Source: Chryseobacterium daeguense DSM 19388
GTDB taxonomy: Bacteria > Bacteroidota > Bacteroidia > Flavobacteriales > Weeksellaceae
Length of the DNA: 64,000 bases
Assembly: GCF_000430825.1 (NCBI RefSeq)
Contig: NZ_AUMT01000003.1
Location: forward strand, 1 to 64,000
Reading direction: 5' to 3'
Part shown: positions 9,070 through 18,175 of the stretch, piece after piece
How the letters are laid out: every line of letters begins with the position of its first letter
How positions within the stretch are numbered: the first letter of the stretch is position 1
Notes under the pieces: model-generated
What the model was told of the DNA's origin: nothing
The model's input: the letters and a program-made list of their open reading frames with translations, nothing else
Database searches by the model: none
Translations under genes and position numbers: made by a program

Positions 9070-12000
9070 ATGCGAAGAAAAACCATTTTCGCCGGACTGA
9101 TTGTAGTGTCAGCATTCTCCCACTCTTTTTCCCAGTCGAAGCATTGGCAGAATAAGGAGCGGGAACTACATTACAAGGAAGACAAAGGCGATTTTTTACT
9201 GGTGAATGGAAAATACAGGTTCAATCGTGCCCTATACGGGGACAACCGCGCTTCAAGAGTGGAAGCCGGAGATCTTCCGGAGTTTGCACTTTACCTTCCG
9301 GGAATGGGCGGCAACCTGCAATTTGTGATTCAGAAAGGAAATTCCATAAAAAAATTAATTCAGAGCGAAAAAATTGAGACCCGCTATCGTCCGGGATCAA
9401 TGTTGTACGAAATTAAAGATCAAATCCTTGGAAACGGAAGCCTGAAATTAACCGTTTTAGCCCAATCTAAAGAAGAAGGCTTAATTTTAAAAATGGAAAC
9501 GGAAAATATTGATCCTTCCACAAAAATTTATGCTTTTTACGGCGGAGCCAGCGGAAAAACATTCAGCAGGAACGGTGATATTGGGGCAGATCCGGAATCA
9601 GGATTCTATCTTCTTCCCGAATATTGCACAAACAACAGGTTTCAGATCAATAAAAACCAGTTTCAGCTTTCATATTTAAACAAGAAAAAGGAAACTCAAA
9701 GCATTAACGGAAGTTTTTCAAATACCAGTACTTTACAATTAACTGATGCCAAAACGCTGGAAAACCTTACTCAATTAACTCAAAATAAAACAGAAAACGC
9801 TCCCATAATTTATGCCGCTTATTCTGCTCAAAAAAATCCGGTTTACATCCAAATCTCAAAAGGAAAATTGGATAAATTCCTATCAGACAATCAATTAAAA
9901 ACAATTTTTGATGAAATTGAACAGTCAAGATTACATTTAACCAATAGAATACAGCTGAAAACTCCGGATTCGGATTTAAATAATTTCGGAGCCAACCTGG
10001 CCGTCGCAACCGATGGAATCTGGGAAAGCCCGACCTTCTTACATGGCGCAGTAGCTTGGAGAATGCGATTAAATGCATGGCGTGGCGCTTATGCAGCTGA
10101 TGTTCTGAGCTGGCATGACCGTGCAAAAGAACATTTTGAAAGCTATGCCAACTCTCAGGTTCTGAAGCCCGATTCCGCACCAGTAGAAATGGATACCGCC
10201 CTACATTTGGCGCGGCACGTGGAAAAAATGGGAACTTCCGTCTTTTCAAGCGGATATATTTCCAGAAACCCGAACGACAATTCAAAACCGCATCATTATG
10301 ATATGAACCTGGTATTTTTTGACCAGATGTTCACACATTTCAATTATACAGGAGATATTGGATTTTTAAAGAAAATGTGGCCAACGATGGTCCGTCACAT
10401 GGATTGGGAAAAGAGAAACTTCAAACGAAACGGATTGTATGATGCCTACGCAGCGATTTGGGCAAGCGATGCCCTCCAATATTCCGGTGGCGGTGTAACC
10501 CATACTTCGGCTTATAATTACAGGGCCAACCGTGAAATGGCTAAACTGGCAAAATTGATCGGGGAAAATCCAGAGCCTTATGAAAGGGAAGCCGAAGAGA
10601 TCATAAACGCAATGAAAAATGAGCTTTGGATTAAAAAAAATGGCTATTTCGCTGAATTTAAAGATGCTTTAGGAAATAAATTATTACATGACAAGCCGGG
10701 TGTCTGGTCTATTTATCATGTTTCAGATGCTTATATCCTGGATGAATTTGAAAATTATCAGAATACCCAATATATCAGCAATCATATTCCGCATATTCCG
10801 GTGACGGTGAAAGGGGACGTCAATAAAAATTATTACACATTGTCCACCACCAACTGGCAGCCTTACGACTGGTCGATCAACAATGTAGCGCTGGCAGAAA
10901 ATTTACAGACTGCTCTGGCCTATTGGCAGGCCGGAAGAAATGATGATGCCTACCTGCTTTGGAAAAGTAATATCGCGGAAAGCATGTATTATGGAATGAG
11001 CCCGGGAAATTTTCAGCAGCTTTCACATTATGATGCTTTCCGTGGTGAATTGTACAGAGATTTTGCAGACCCGATAGGTGTAGCGGCGAGAACTTTAACG
11101 GAGGGGCTTTTCGGGGTTTATCCTAAGTTACTGGAAAATAAAATAAGCATCAGCCCGGGGTTTCCGAAAGAATGGAATTTTGCAGAGCTGAAGCTTGCCG
11201 ACTGGGAATATAAATTCAACAGGACAGCGAAAAAAACGACGTATTGGTTTAAATCAAATTATCAGCAGCCTGTCTCCCTTCAAATGTTGGTTCCGGTGAA
11301 TCATACCCAGATTAAATCGGTAAAAGTAAATGGTAAAAAGGTAGATTGGAAGGTATCCAAGAACTCAATTTCACAGCCATTTATAACGTTTGAAACCGCT
11401 TTAGGTAAGGAATTTACGATTGAAATTAAATATACAGGATCAGAATTAAAAAGTGAGCAGACGAATTACACCAATTATATTTCCGAAAAGCTTGAGCTTA
11501 ATTTTGATTCAAAAAAGAAAATCCGCCAGGTTTATGATCCACAGGGATTAATTAGAACCCGAAAAGACAATCAGTTCGATCTGGTAACAGAAGAAAGAAA
11601 AGGAACTTTTTTCGTTCAGCTTGAAGAAAACGGAACAGTGTGGTGGCATCCCGTGAACGTTGAAATCCGCTATCCTCTGGATATTGAGTGGAGAATGAAA
11701 AACCTGCAAATTCAATCGAAATCCACAAATCCGATTACTGGAAAGCTTAAAATCAATGATTTAACCCAAGATTTTTCGGTTAAGAATGATGAGATGAAAT
11801 TGATTGAAATTCCTTTAAACAAATTAAGCAAAGGAACCAATTCTATCCAGCTCGAATACAACGGAATCAAACAAAATGTTGAGATAACCGACTGGGAAAT
11901 TGAAAACCAGACCGATTTTAAAACTATATCATTGGCTACAAAATATAACGAAAAAGTCAGTCATATTTTTAACCAAAAATATCTTTCCCCAAGACCGGCA

Positions 12001-12633
12001 GGCCCTACCTTACAGCTTCCGTGGCAGGGAATCGGAAACTGGTGTTATCCGCTTACAACAACTAACATTGATGAGAGCGGACTGATGTCAAAACGTAAAA
12101 ACGGAACACTTACCTATCTGGGAATTCCTTTTTTGATCAATAGTGACGACAAAAATATTGTCTTTACAAGCCAGTGGGATAATTTTCCGAATTCAATAGA
12201 GATTCCTGTTTCGGGAAAAGGAAGGAAAATTTACTTCCTGATGGCTGGTTCTACCAACCCGATGCAGTCGCAGATCATTAATGGAAAAATTACCATTGAA
12301 TATTCGGACGGCTCCAAGGCCGAGCTGGAATTAAAAAACCCAATTAACTGGTGGCCGATTGAGCAGGATTTACTGGATGACAATTTCGCTTTCGAAATTC
12401 CGGACGATAAAATTCCGTACAGGGTTCAGTTGAAAACCGGTGAATTGTACAAAGGCGGAACTTTAAGCAGATATTCAGAAATTAAAGGGGTATCGAGCCG
12501 CGCGGTTGACGGCGGAGCTGCCACAATCCTGGATATGACGATTGACCCGAATAAAGAATTAAAAACCATAAAATTAACCGCAGTAAGCAATGATATAGTG
12601 ATTGGAATGATGAGTGCAACTGTTTTGAAATAA
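9070..12633 (+). CDS. Large secreted six-hairpin glycosidase-like protein (DUF4450-type)
   Basis: 1187 aa with a signal peptide (cleavage near FSHSFSQ). The N-terminal ~30-320 region is beta-rich and resembles DUF4450 of Bacteroidota. Residues ~330-700 look like an (alpha/alpha)6 six-hairpin barrel, with HGAVAWRMRLNAWRGAYAAD and conserved acidic and aromatic patches such as AIWASDALQYSGGG. A GH78-like segment, ISPGFPKEWNFAELKLADWEY, follows near 700. The last ~400 residues are additional beta domains. Family and substrate are not known to me. It overlaps functionally with a GH28 one base upstream, so a pectin side-chain linkage is the natural guess. Periplasmic or surface location. Confidence 0.7.
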   Translation: MRRKTIFAGLIVVSAFSHSFSQSKHWQNKERELHYKEDKGDFLLVNGKYRFNRALYGDNRASRVEAGDLPEFALYLPGMGGNLQFVIQKGNSIKKLIQSEKIETRYRPGSMLYEIKDQILGNGSLKLTVLAQSKEEGLILKMETENIDPSTKIYAFYGGASGKTFSRNGDIGADPESGFYLLPEYCTNNRFQINKNQFQLSYLNKKKETQSINGSFSNTSTLQLTDAKTLENLTQLTQNKTENAPIIYAAYSAQKNPVYIQISKGKLDKFLSDNQLKTIFDEIEQSRLHLTNRIQLKTPDSDLNNFGANLAVATDGIWESPTFLHGAVAWRMRLNAWRGAYAADVLSWHDRAKEHFESYANSQVLKPDSAPVEMDTALHLARHVEKMGTSVFSSGYISRNPNDNSKPHHYDMNLVFFDQMFTHFNYTGDIGFLKKMWPTMVRHMDWEKRNFKRNGLYDAYAAIWASDALQYSGGGVTHTSAYNYRANREMAKLAKLIGENPEPYEREAEEIINAMKNELWIKKNGYFAEFKDALGNKLLHDKPGVWSIYHVSDAYILDEFENYQNTQYISNHIPHIPVTVKGDVNKNYYTLSTTNWQPYDWSINNVALAENLQTALAYWQAGRNDDAYLLWKSNIAESMYYGMSPGNFQQLSHYDAFRGELYRDFADPIGVAARTLTEGLFGVYPKLLENKISISPGFPKEWNFAELKLADWEYKFNRTAKKTTYWFKSNYQQPVSLQMLVPVNHTQIKSVKVNGKKVDWKVSKNSISQPFITFETALGKEFTIEIKYTGSELKSEQTNYTNYISEKLELNFDSKKKIRQVYDPQGLIRTRKDNQFDLVTEERKGTFFVQLEENGTVWWHPVNVEIRYPLDIEWRMKNLQIQSKSTNPITGKLKINDLTQDFSVKNDEMKLIEIPLNKLSKGTNSIQLEYNGIKQNVEITDWEIENQTDFKTISLATKYNEKVSHIFNQKYLSPRPAGPTLQLPWQGIGNWCYPLTTTNIDESGLMSKRKNGTLTYLGIPFLINSDDKNIVFTSQWDNFPNSIEIPVSGKGRKIYFLMAGSTNPMQSQIINGKITIEYSDGSKAELELKNPINWWPIEQDLLDDNFAFEIPDDKIPYRVQLKTGELYKGGTLSRYSEIKGVSSRAVDGGAATILDMTIDPNKELKTIKLTAVSNDIVIGMMSATVLK

Positions 12634-12643
12634 AATATACAGA

Positions 12644-12739
12644 CTTCGACAGGCTCAGCCCTAAGATATAATAAATCAGATAAGGCGGGCTTTAGCCCGT
12701 ATGTAAAAAATAAAAATCATCAAGGCTTTAGCCAAAACT
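12644..12739 (+). repeat. Dispersed palindromic repeats between the two large glycosidase genes
   Basis: Two short elements. CTTCGACAGGCTCAGCC (12644-12660) is of a kind I know as widespread in Bacteroidota intergenic DNA. GCGGGCTTTAGCCCGT (12685-12700) plus GGCTTTAGCCAAAA (12724-12737) form a two-part palindromic unit; a second copy lies in inverse orientation at 16880-16933. The unit could fold in RNA and act as an operon punctuation element. Confidence 0.7.
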
Positions 12740-12781
12740 TATTTTGTGTAAACCTTGATTTTAATAAAATAAATTAAAAAA

Positions 12782-14917
12782 ATGAAGAAAATTGCAATAT
12801 ATCTGAGTCTTTTCTGCATCGGATTTTCCACGTTGAATGCGCAGAAAATAGACCGGAAAAAAGTCGTTCAGCGCCATAATGTAGTGAATACAAAAGCAGA
12901 TACTTTATCAACATTAACCGTTGGAAACGGAAAATTCGCCTATACCGTGGACATTACCGGAATGCAGTCTTTCTCGGAATATTATAAAAATGGCGTTTCC
13001 CTCGGAACACAGTCTGAATGGGGCTGGAACAGCTTCCCGAATACGGAAAATTATAAATTTGATGAAACCTTAAGAGCTTATGATTTCAATAATGAAGGCA
13101 GAAAAGCACTTTACAGTGTTCAGATCAAGGAGCCGGAGCGCAACAAAGGGGCGGTGGATTATTATCGTGTCAACCAGCACCGTCTTCAGCTTGGAAATGT
13201 AGGAATTGAGCTTTACAAAAAAGACGGCCAAAAAGCAAAAGTTACAGACCTCAGCAATATCAATCAAAAAATTGATCTCTGGACAGGGATCATCACCAGT
13301 GAATTCTCTCTGGAGGGAACTTCGGTGAAGGTGTGGACTGCATCTTTTCAAAACTCAGACAAAATCGGGGTTAAAATTGAATCGGATTTAATTTCTCAAA
13401 ACAGATTAAAGGTATTTGCCCGTTATCCCTACCCTTCCGGACAGTTTTTGGATGAGGCGGCTTTTTATGGAAATGAGAACAAGCATTCTACAAAAATCAT
13501 TTCATCAAATTTAACTCAGGGATTGATTGAGCACAAATTACAAACTGCAGATTATTTCACTCAACTATATTTTACAGATGGAAAATTAATTGAAGCAGGA
13601 AAACATTATTTCGTTTATGAACCTTCTTCTAAAAATAAAACTATAGAATTAAGTGTAGAATTTTCTGCTAAAAATGTAAAAACAAACAAAACCTTATTTA
13701 CCGAAGCAGAAAAAGAGAGCATTTCCGGCTGGAAAACCTTCTGGGAAAGCGGTGCAGCGGTTGATTTCGAAGGTAGTACAGACCCGCGGGCCAATGAGCT
13801 GGAGCGAAGAGTTATCTTATCTGAATATTTAACAAAAGTACAGTGCGGAGGAAGCAATCCGCCACAGGAAACAGGATTGACTTTCAACAGCTGGTACGGA
13901 AAGCCCCACACAGAAATGCATTGGTGGCACGGCGTTCATTATGCTTTATGGGGAAGACCGGAAATTTTGGAAAAACAGCTGGATTATTATTTCAGATCAT
14001 TTGAAAAAGCAAAAGCATTAGCAAAAAGACAGGGTTATAAAGGTGTTCGATGGATAAAGATGTCTGACAATGAAGGCAATGAAAGCCCTTCTTCTGTCGC
14101 TGCATTTCTGATTTGGGAACAGCCGCATCTCATTTATATGACCGAGTTGCTGTACCGTCAGAATAAGGATAAAAATGTGCTTGAGAAGTACAAAAAACTT
14201 GTTTTTGAGACTGCAGAATTCATGGCAGATTATGCCTATTACGATAAGGAAAAAAATAGGTACAATCTTGGAAAAGGCGTCATTCCGGCACAGGAAGTTT
14301 TCCCGGCTAAAGATACATACAACCCAACTTATGAAGTAGCTTACTGGGATTGGGCACTGAAAATTGCTCAGCAATGGAAAGAAAGGCTCAACCAGCCAAG
14401 AGATAAAAAATGGGATGAGGTGATTACAAAACTGGCCCCGCTTCCCGTTCAGGATGGTGTTTATCTGTCTACAGAATCTGCAAAAGATTCCTTTACATTT
14501 CCTAAATGGATGACCGATCACCCTGCAGTTTTAGGGGCATTAGGAATGGTTCCGGAATCTTCTAAGCTGGATAAAAAAATCATGAAAAATACGCTGGATA
14601 TTGTCTGGGAGCGTTGGAACTGGGATCATACATGGGGCTGGGATTTCCCGATGACTGCTATGAATGCATCCAGACTGGGCCTTCCGAATAAAGCTCTGGA
14701 TGCTCTTTTCATGAATGTTCAGACCAATACTTATCTGAAAAACGGTCATAATTATCAGGACAAACGCCTGAGAATTTATCTTCCCGGAAACGGCGGCGTT
14801 TTGACAACAGTAGCCATGATGCTTGAAGGCTGGGACGCCTCACAAGGTGAATTTCCCGGCTTCCCGAAAGACGGAACCTGGAAAATAAAAGCCGAAGGTT
14901 TCAAAAAAATGCCATAA
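12782..14917 (+). CDS. Secreted six-hairpin glycosidase-like protein, GH65/GH95-related fold
   Basis: 711 aa, signal peptide ending at STLNAQ. The N-terminal beta-sandwich begins with LTVGNGKFAYTVD, the LGNG-type opening common in GH65/GH95 clan proteins. The (alpha/alpha)6 region contains QETGLTFNSWYGKPHTEMHWWHG (around 362-384), KMSDNEGNESP and WERWNWDHTWGWDFP, rich in acidic and aromatic residues. I cannot assign a CAZy family or catalytic acid with confidence. It is preceded by dispersed repeats and followed by a clear terminator, ending the plus-strand arm of the pectin locus. Confidence 0.65.
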   Translation: MKKIAIYLSLFCIGFSTLNAQKIDRKKVVQRHNVVNTKADTLSTLTVGNGKFAYTVDITGMQSFSEYYKNGVSLGTQSEWGWNSFPNTENYKFDETLRAYDFNNEGRKALYSVQIKEPERNKGAVDYYRVNQHRLQLGNVGIELYKKDGQKAKVTDLSNINQKIDLWTGIITSEFSLEGTSVKVWTASFQNSDKIGVKIESDLISQNRLKVFARYPYPSGQFLDEAAFYGNENKHSTKIISSNLTQGLIEHKLQTADYFTQLYFTDGKLIEAGKHYFVYEPSSKNKTIELSVEFSAKNVKTNKTLFTEAEKESISGWKTFWESGAAVDFEGSTDPRANELERRVILSEYLTKVQCGGSNPPQETGLTFNSWYGKPHTEMHWWHGVHYALWGRPEILEKQLDYYFRSFEKAKALAKRQGYKGVRWIKMSDNEGNESPSSVAAFLIWEQPHLIYMTELLYRQNKDKNVLEKYKKLVFETAEFMADYAYYDKEKNRYNLGKGVIPAQEVFPAKDTYNPTYEVAYWDWALKIAQQWKERLNQPRDKKWDEVITKLAPLPVQDGVYLSTESAKDSFTFPKWMTDHPAVLGALGMVPESSKLDKKIMKNTLDIVWERWNWDHTWGWDFPMTAMNASRLGLPNKALDALFMNVQTNTYLKNGHNYQDKRLRIYLPGNGGVLTTVAMMLEGWDASQGEFPGFPKDGTWKIKAEGFKKMP

Positions 14918-14945
14918 AATTTTTTACACATTCATATTAAGGGGA

Positions 14946-14971
14946 GTCTGCCGGAAACGGCAGGCTTTTTT
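14946..14971 (+). terminator. Rho-independent terminator
   Basis: GTCTGCCG / CGGCAGGC stem (8 bp with one G-T pair), GAAA loop and a run of six T, 29 bp after the 711-aa gene. A classical intrinsic terminator on the plus strand. Confidence 0.9.
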
Positions 14972-15224
14972 ATTGATAGAAGTTTAATTTATTTTGAATT
15001 TAAAGGGAAATATAGATTTTTTTCTACCTGACATCGAATTTTAGTAATTTTTATACTTTTTCACTTTCAGAACAGTATTACATTAAATATTTGAATTTCA
15101 ATAGATTATATTATTACACCATGATAAAAATCAGTTAATTCAAATTTTTGTATCTTGTTTTCCATCTTTAATCAGTTTTTGATAAAGATTTTTTAACTGA
15201 AACTTTACTCTTGTACCGAAAGTC

Positions 15225-16268
15225 ATGGCCGAAACATTTGAAATCAATATCAATGAGCACTCCCGTGTCCCTAAATATAAACAAATTGTAGATTCTATTC
15301 TCAACGGAATTGATGCCGGAGACATAAAAATCGGGGAAAAAATCCCTTCCATTAATGAGCTCAGCGAATCCTGCTTCTTATCCAGAGATACCGTGGAAAA
15401 AGCTTATAAGGAACTTAGGAAAAGGCAGATCATAGAATCTGTAAAGGGAAAAGGGTACTACATTTCCCGCATCAATAAAAATGATATCATCAATATATTT
15501 TTTCTGATCAATAAACCGAGCACCTACAAAATGATGATCTACAATTATTTTGTGAATGCAATCGGTACCAAAGGCAATGTGGAGATGTATATTTATCATT
15601 GCGATGAAACTCTTTTCATTAATTCATTAAAGAAAAACCTTGGCGGATTCGATTATTATGTCATTATGCCCCACTTCCGTGATGAACAGTCCAAACATAC
15701 AAGCTCTACGAAGGAAGTGATTGAAATGATTGAAAAAATCCCGAAAAACAAGCTGCTGATGCTGGATAATACAAAACCTAACATTTCAGGTGAGTATGGT
15801 ACTATTTTTCAGGATTTTGAGCATGATATTTACAACGCTTTAAAGGAAGGTTTAGACAAGATAAAGAAATATGAAAAAATCATTTTAGTTTATCCCAATA
15901 AATCCATTCATCCTTATCCTTTCCGTATTGTACGCGGTTTTGAAAATTTCTGTAAAGATTTTAAGCTGGATTATGAAATTCTGGACGAAATCTATCCTGA
16001 TATGGAATTACAAAAGGATATTTTCATTACCATCCGCGAACGTGATCTGGTGAATCTGGTAAAGCAGGTTCGACAGAACAATATGAAGCTGGGCGAGGAT
16101 ATCGGAATTATTTCCTATAACGAAACTCCTTTGAAAGAATTGCTTGGGATTACTGTGATTACCACAGATTTTAAAGCTATGGGAGAATCTGCTGCTTACA
16201 TGATTTTAAAGAATAAAAAGGAGCAGGTGAATAATGTTTTTAAATTTATCCAGCGGGACTCTCTTTAA
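15225..16268 (+). CDS. GntR-type regulator with LacI-like sugar-binding domain, probable rhamnose regulator
   Basis: 347 aa. The N-terminal GntR winged helix (~1-75) includes VPKYKQIVDSIL, IPSINELSESCFLSRDTVEKAYKEL and IIESVKGKGYYI. Residues ~85-347 resemble a periplasmic-binding-protein/LacI effector domain, with IGIISYNETPLKELLGITVITTDF and GESAAYMIL near the end. In Bacteroidota such GntR-LacI hybrids regulate sugar pathways. Its place beside rhaI/rhaEW/rhaT makes L-rhamnose or a pathway intermediate the likely effector (inference). Candidate operators are the CARTATCCYGTAYTR sites upstream of rhaEW and susC; a degenerate version lies upstream of this gene near 15144-15158. Confidence 0.8.
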   Translation: MAETFEININEHSRVPKYKQIVDSILNGIDAGDIKIGEKIPSINELSESCFLSRDTVEKAYKELRKRQIIESVKGKGYYISRINKNDIINIFFLINKPSTYKMMIYNYFVNAIGTKGNVEMYIYHCDETLFINSLKKNLGGFDYYVIMPHFRDEQSKHTSSTKEVIEMIEKIPKNKLLMLDNTKPNISGEYGTIFQDFEHDIYNALKEGLDKIKKYEKIILVYPNKSIHPYPFRIVRGFENFCKDFKLDYEILDEIYPDMELQKDIFITIRERDLVNLVKQVRQNNMKLGEDIGIISYNETPLKELLGITVITTDFKAMGESAAYMILKNKKEQVNNVFKFIQRDSL

Positions 16269-16277
16269 AACCTGATC

Positions 16278-16408
16278 TTTTAACCACAAAAGTTACATTA
16301 GATTTTAATACTTTAGATATTTAAGTTCAAATTAATGAAAATAAAAAAGTTCACATAAGAAGAAAATTAAAGATTTTCAAAAACCTTTTGCAACTTTTGT
16401 GGTTAAAA
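16278..16408. repeat. 131-bp element bounded by 17-bp perfect inverted repeats
   Basis: TTTTAACCACAAAAGTT at 16278-16294 is the exact reverse complement of 16392-16408. The element fills the whole gap between the convergent regulator and NTF2-like genes and ends one base before the stop codon of the latter. AACCACAAAAG termini are of a kind I associate with dispersed repeats in Flavobacteriia. It may be a MITE-like unit that also serves as a two-way terminator. Confidence 0.75.
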
Positions 16409-16409
16409 T

Positions 16410-16853
16410 TTACTTTTTCTTTTCAGATTTTACGGCTTGTCTTGCCAATAATTTCCAGTCGTTTTTAACCTTTGTCCAAACTAATATTATATCCAGGCTA
16501 ACGTCGCCCGGAGCTTTTCCAAGATCAGCAGTTGTTGCATATAAGTGATGACGAACGATTGCTGTACTCCCTACAATATGTACAGTCTGATTAGTAATAT
16601 CAATGGTCACAAAATCTGATTTTTTAGTAGCCAGCTTCTCAACAAATTCTTTCGCATCGTCGATATGACCGCCGGAGTGTCCGTACGTAAGCTCAGGTAA
16701 AATCAAAGATTCTAATGCTGATTTTTCGCCGCTTATCATGGCCAGCCTTAACTTTTCCGCGTTTGCAGTAACGGCGTCTTTATCATTCATTTTTTGCGCT
16801 GATGCCGTCAATGAAATTAAAAAACCGATGATGAAAATTATTTTTTTAATCAT
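16410..16853 (-). CDS. Secreted NTF2-like/DUF4440 protein
   Basis: 147 aa with a signal peptide (LISLTASAQ). The rest is an NTF2/SnoaL-like cone: an opening helix with VTANAEKLRLAM, then LPELTYGHSGGHIDDAKEF and TAIVRHHLYATT, then the closing strand ILVWTKVKNDWKLLARQAV. Members of this fold bind small ligands or act as isomerases; no specific activity can be named. It is the last gene of the minus-strand rhamnose run, 167 bp after lldD with a dispersed repeat between, so co-transcription is uncertain. Confidence 0.8.
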   Translation of the reverse strand: MIKKIIFIIGFLISLTASAQKMNDKDAVTANAEKLRLAMISGEKSALESLILPELTYGHSGGHIDDAKEFVEKLATKKSDFVTIDITNQTVHIVGSTAIVRHHLYATTADLGKAPGDVSLDIILVWTKVKNDWKLLARQAVKSEKKK

Positions 16854-16879
16854 AATTGAATGATATTATTTTGAATTAA

Positions 16880-16933
16880 ATTTTGGCTAAAGCCAGATGA
16901 TTTTCATTTAATTGAAAACGGGCTAAAGCCCGC
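16880..16933 (-). repeat. Second copy of the GGGCTTTAGCCC dispersed repeat, inverted
   Basis: Read on the minus strand this has GCGGGCTTTAGCCCGT, a short spacer, AAAATCATC and GGCTTTAGCCAAAAT, the same order of blocks as the plus-strand copy at 12685-12739. The run at 16985-17015 (two CTTCCAGC copies) is a separate low-complexity repeat. Confidence 0.75.
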
Positions 16934-17020
16934 TAGTATTGATAAATTGATTCTGTAAAATTTTATTTTGTATAAAGTTAGACGACTTCCAGCTTCCTGC
17001 TTTAAGCTTCCAGCCAAAAA

Positions 17021-18172
17021 CTATTTCACTCTGAAATTCTGCAGATCTTCCGGCTTTTCACAGCAAAGCTGTTCCATCACCTGTCTGAACTGCATTTTAA
17101 GCATTTCGATAATATGATCACCGCCTTTATCTCCCAAAGCGCCGACTGCATACATGAAAGTTCTTCCCATAAAGGTAAATTCTGCACCGCAGCTCAGTGC
17201 ACGTGCAACATCCGGACCGGTTCTTACCCCGCTGTCCATCATGATTTTAATTTGTCCTTTATATTTTTCGCTGATTTCTTTTACAACGGCAATGGTAGAT
17301 TCTCCCGCGTCAAGCTGTCTTCCACCGTGATTGGAGATAATCATCCCGTCAAACCCAAGTCTTACCGCTTCTTCCGCATCTTCATCTGAAGCAACACCTT
17401 TTATGACTAATTTTCCTTTCCATTTATCACGGATTGCTTTTATTCTGTCCGAATTTAATCTTCCCGAAAAAGTAGAGTTCATGAACTGTCCCAACTGCTT
17501 CACGTTCATGTTTTTATCCATGTATTTTTCCATTGTTTTAAAACTTGGAACACCATGCTTTAAAATTTCCATACACCACTCCGGTTTTGCCAGTGCCTGG
17601 GAAACATTCCTGAAATTCAGTTGCGGCGGCATTGCAAGGCCGTTCCTGATTTCTTTTGCCCTGTATCCAAAAGTAGGAACATCCGATAAAACACACAGAA
17701 CATCATATCCTGAAGCTTCACAACGGTCTAGAATATCGTCCCGAAGCCATTCTTCCCTTGGATGGTACAACTGATACCAGGCCTTCCCTTCCGTGAGTTC
17801 TGCTATTCTTTCGATACTGCTGGTTGTTACTGTACTTAAAATGAATGGAATATTATGCTTGAAAGCTGCTTTTGCCAGAATTTCAGGTGCATTAGGCCAC
17901 ATTAAACCCTGTAAACCAACCGGAGAAATCCCGAAAGGTGCTGAATATTTTACCCCGAACAATTCGGTTTCCATATTTGCTTCCGCATAAGTATTATTCA
18001 GATAGCGCGGACGAAGCAGAACGTCTCTTAATTCATTGGTATTCCGGTCTCTGTTAATGTTTTCATTACAGCCTCCGTCTAGGTATTCAAAAGCAAAACG
18101 GGGCATTCTCTTTTTTGCTTTTTCTATGAGCAGTTCAAGCGAGGCGTAACGGGTATCAAATGGAAATGACAT
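17021..18172 (-). CDS. lldD: FMN-dependent alpha-hydroxy-acid dehydrogenase, L-lactate dehydrogenase type
   Basis: 383 aa, full length for the family. FMN-binding and active-site signatures are present: SNHGGRQLDAG with the catalytic His and Arg, and DSGVRTGPDVARALSCGA with the phosphate-binding loop. The N-terminal AFEYLDGGCNEN and FGISPVGLQGL blocks are typical of lactate dehydrogenase/glycolate oxidase members. It starts 3 bp after the sugar kinase ends. In this operon it would oxidise L-lactate, made from L-lactaldehyde by the RhaW half of RhaEW, to pyruvate. Another 2-hydroxy acid substrate cannot be excluded. Confidence 0.85.
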   Translation of the reverse strand: MSFPFDTRYASLELLIEKAKKRMPRFAFEYLDGGCNENINRDRNTNELRDVLLRPRYLNNTYAEANMETELFGVKYSAPFGISPVGLQGLMWPNAPEILAKAAFKHNIPFILSTVTTSSIERIAELTEGKAWYQLYHPREEWLRDDILDRCEASGYDVLCVLSDVPTFGYRAKEIRNGLAMPPQLNFRNVSQALAKPEWCMEILKHGVPSFKTMEKYMDKNMNVKQLGQFMNSTFSGRLNSDRIKAIRDKWKGKLVIKGVASDEDAEEAVRLGFDGMIISNHGGRQLDAGESTIAVVKEISEKYKGQIKIMMDSGVRTGPDVARALSCGAEFTFMGRTFMYAVGALGDKGGDHIIEMLKMQFRQVMEQLCCEKPEDLQNFRVK

Positions 18173-18175
18173 GAT

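Noticed and set aside
9767..10285. 172-residue open frame on the minus strand
   Set aside because: It lies wholly inside the 1187-aa gene, has biased composition and no family features; a shadow of the real frame.
15144..15158. Autoregulatory operator upstream of the GntR gene
   Set aside because: TTGTATCTTGTTTTC keeps the core but neither arm is convincing; mentioned only in the gene entry.
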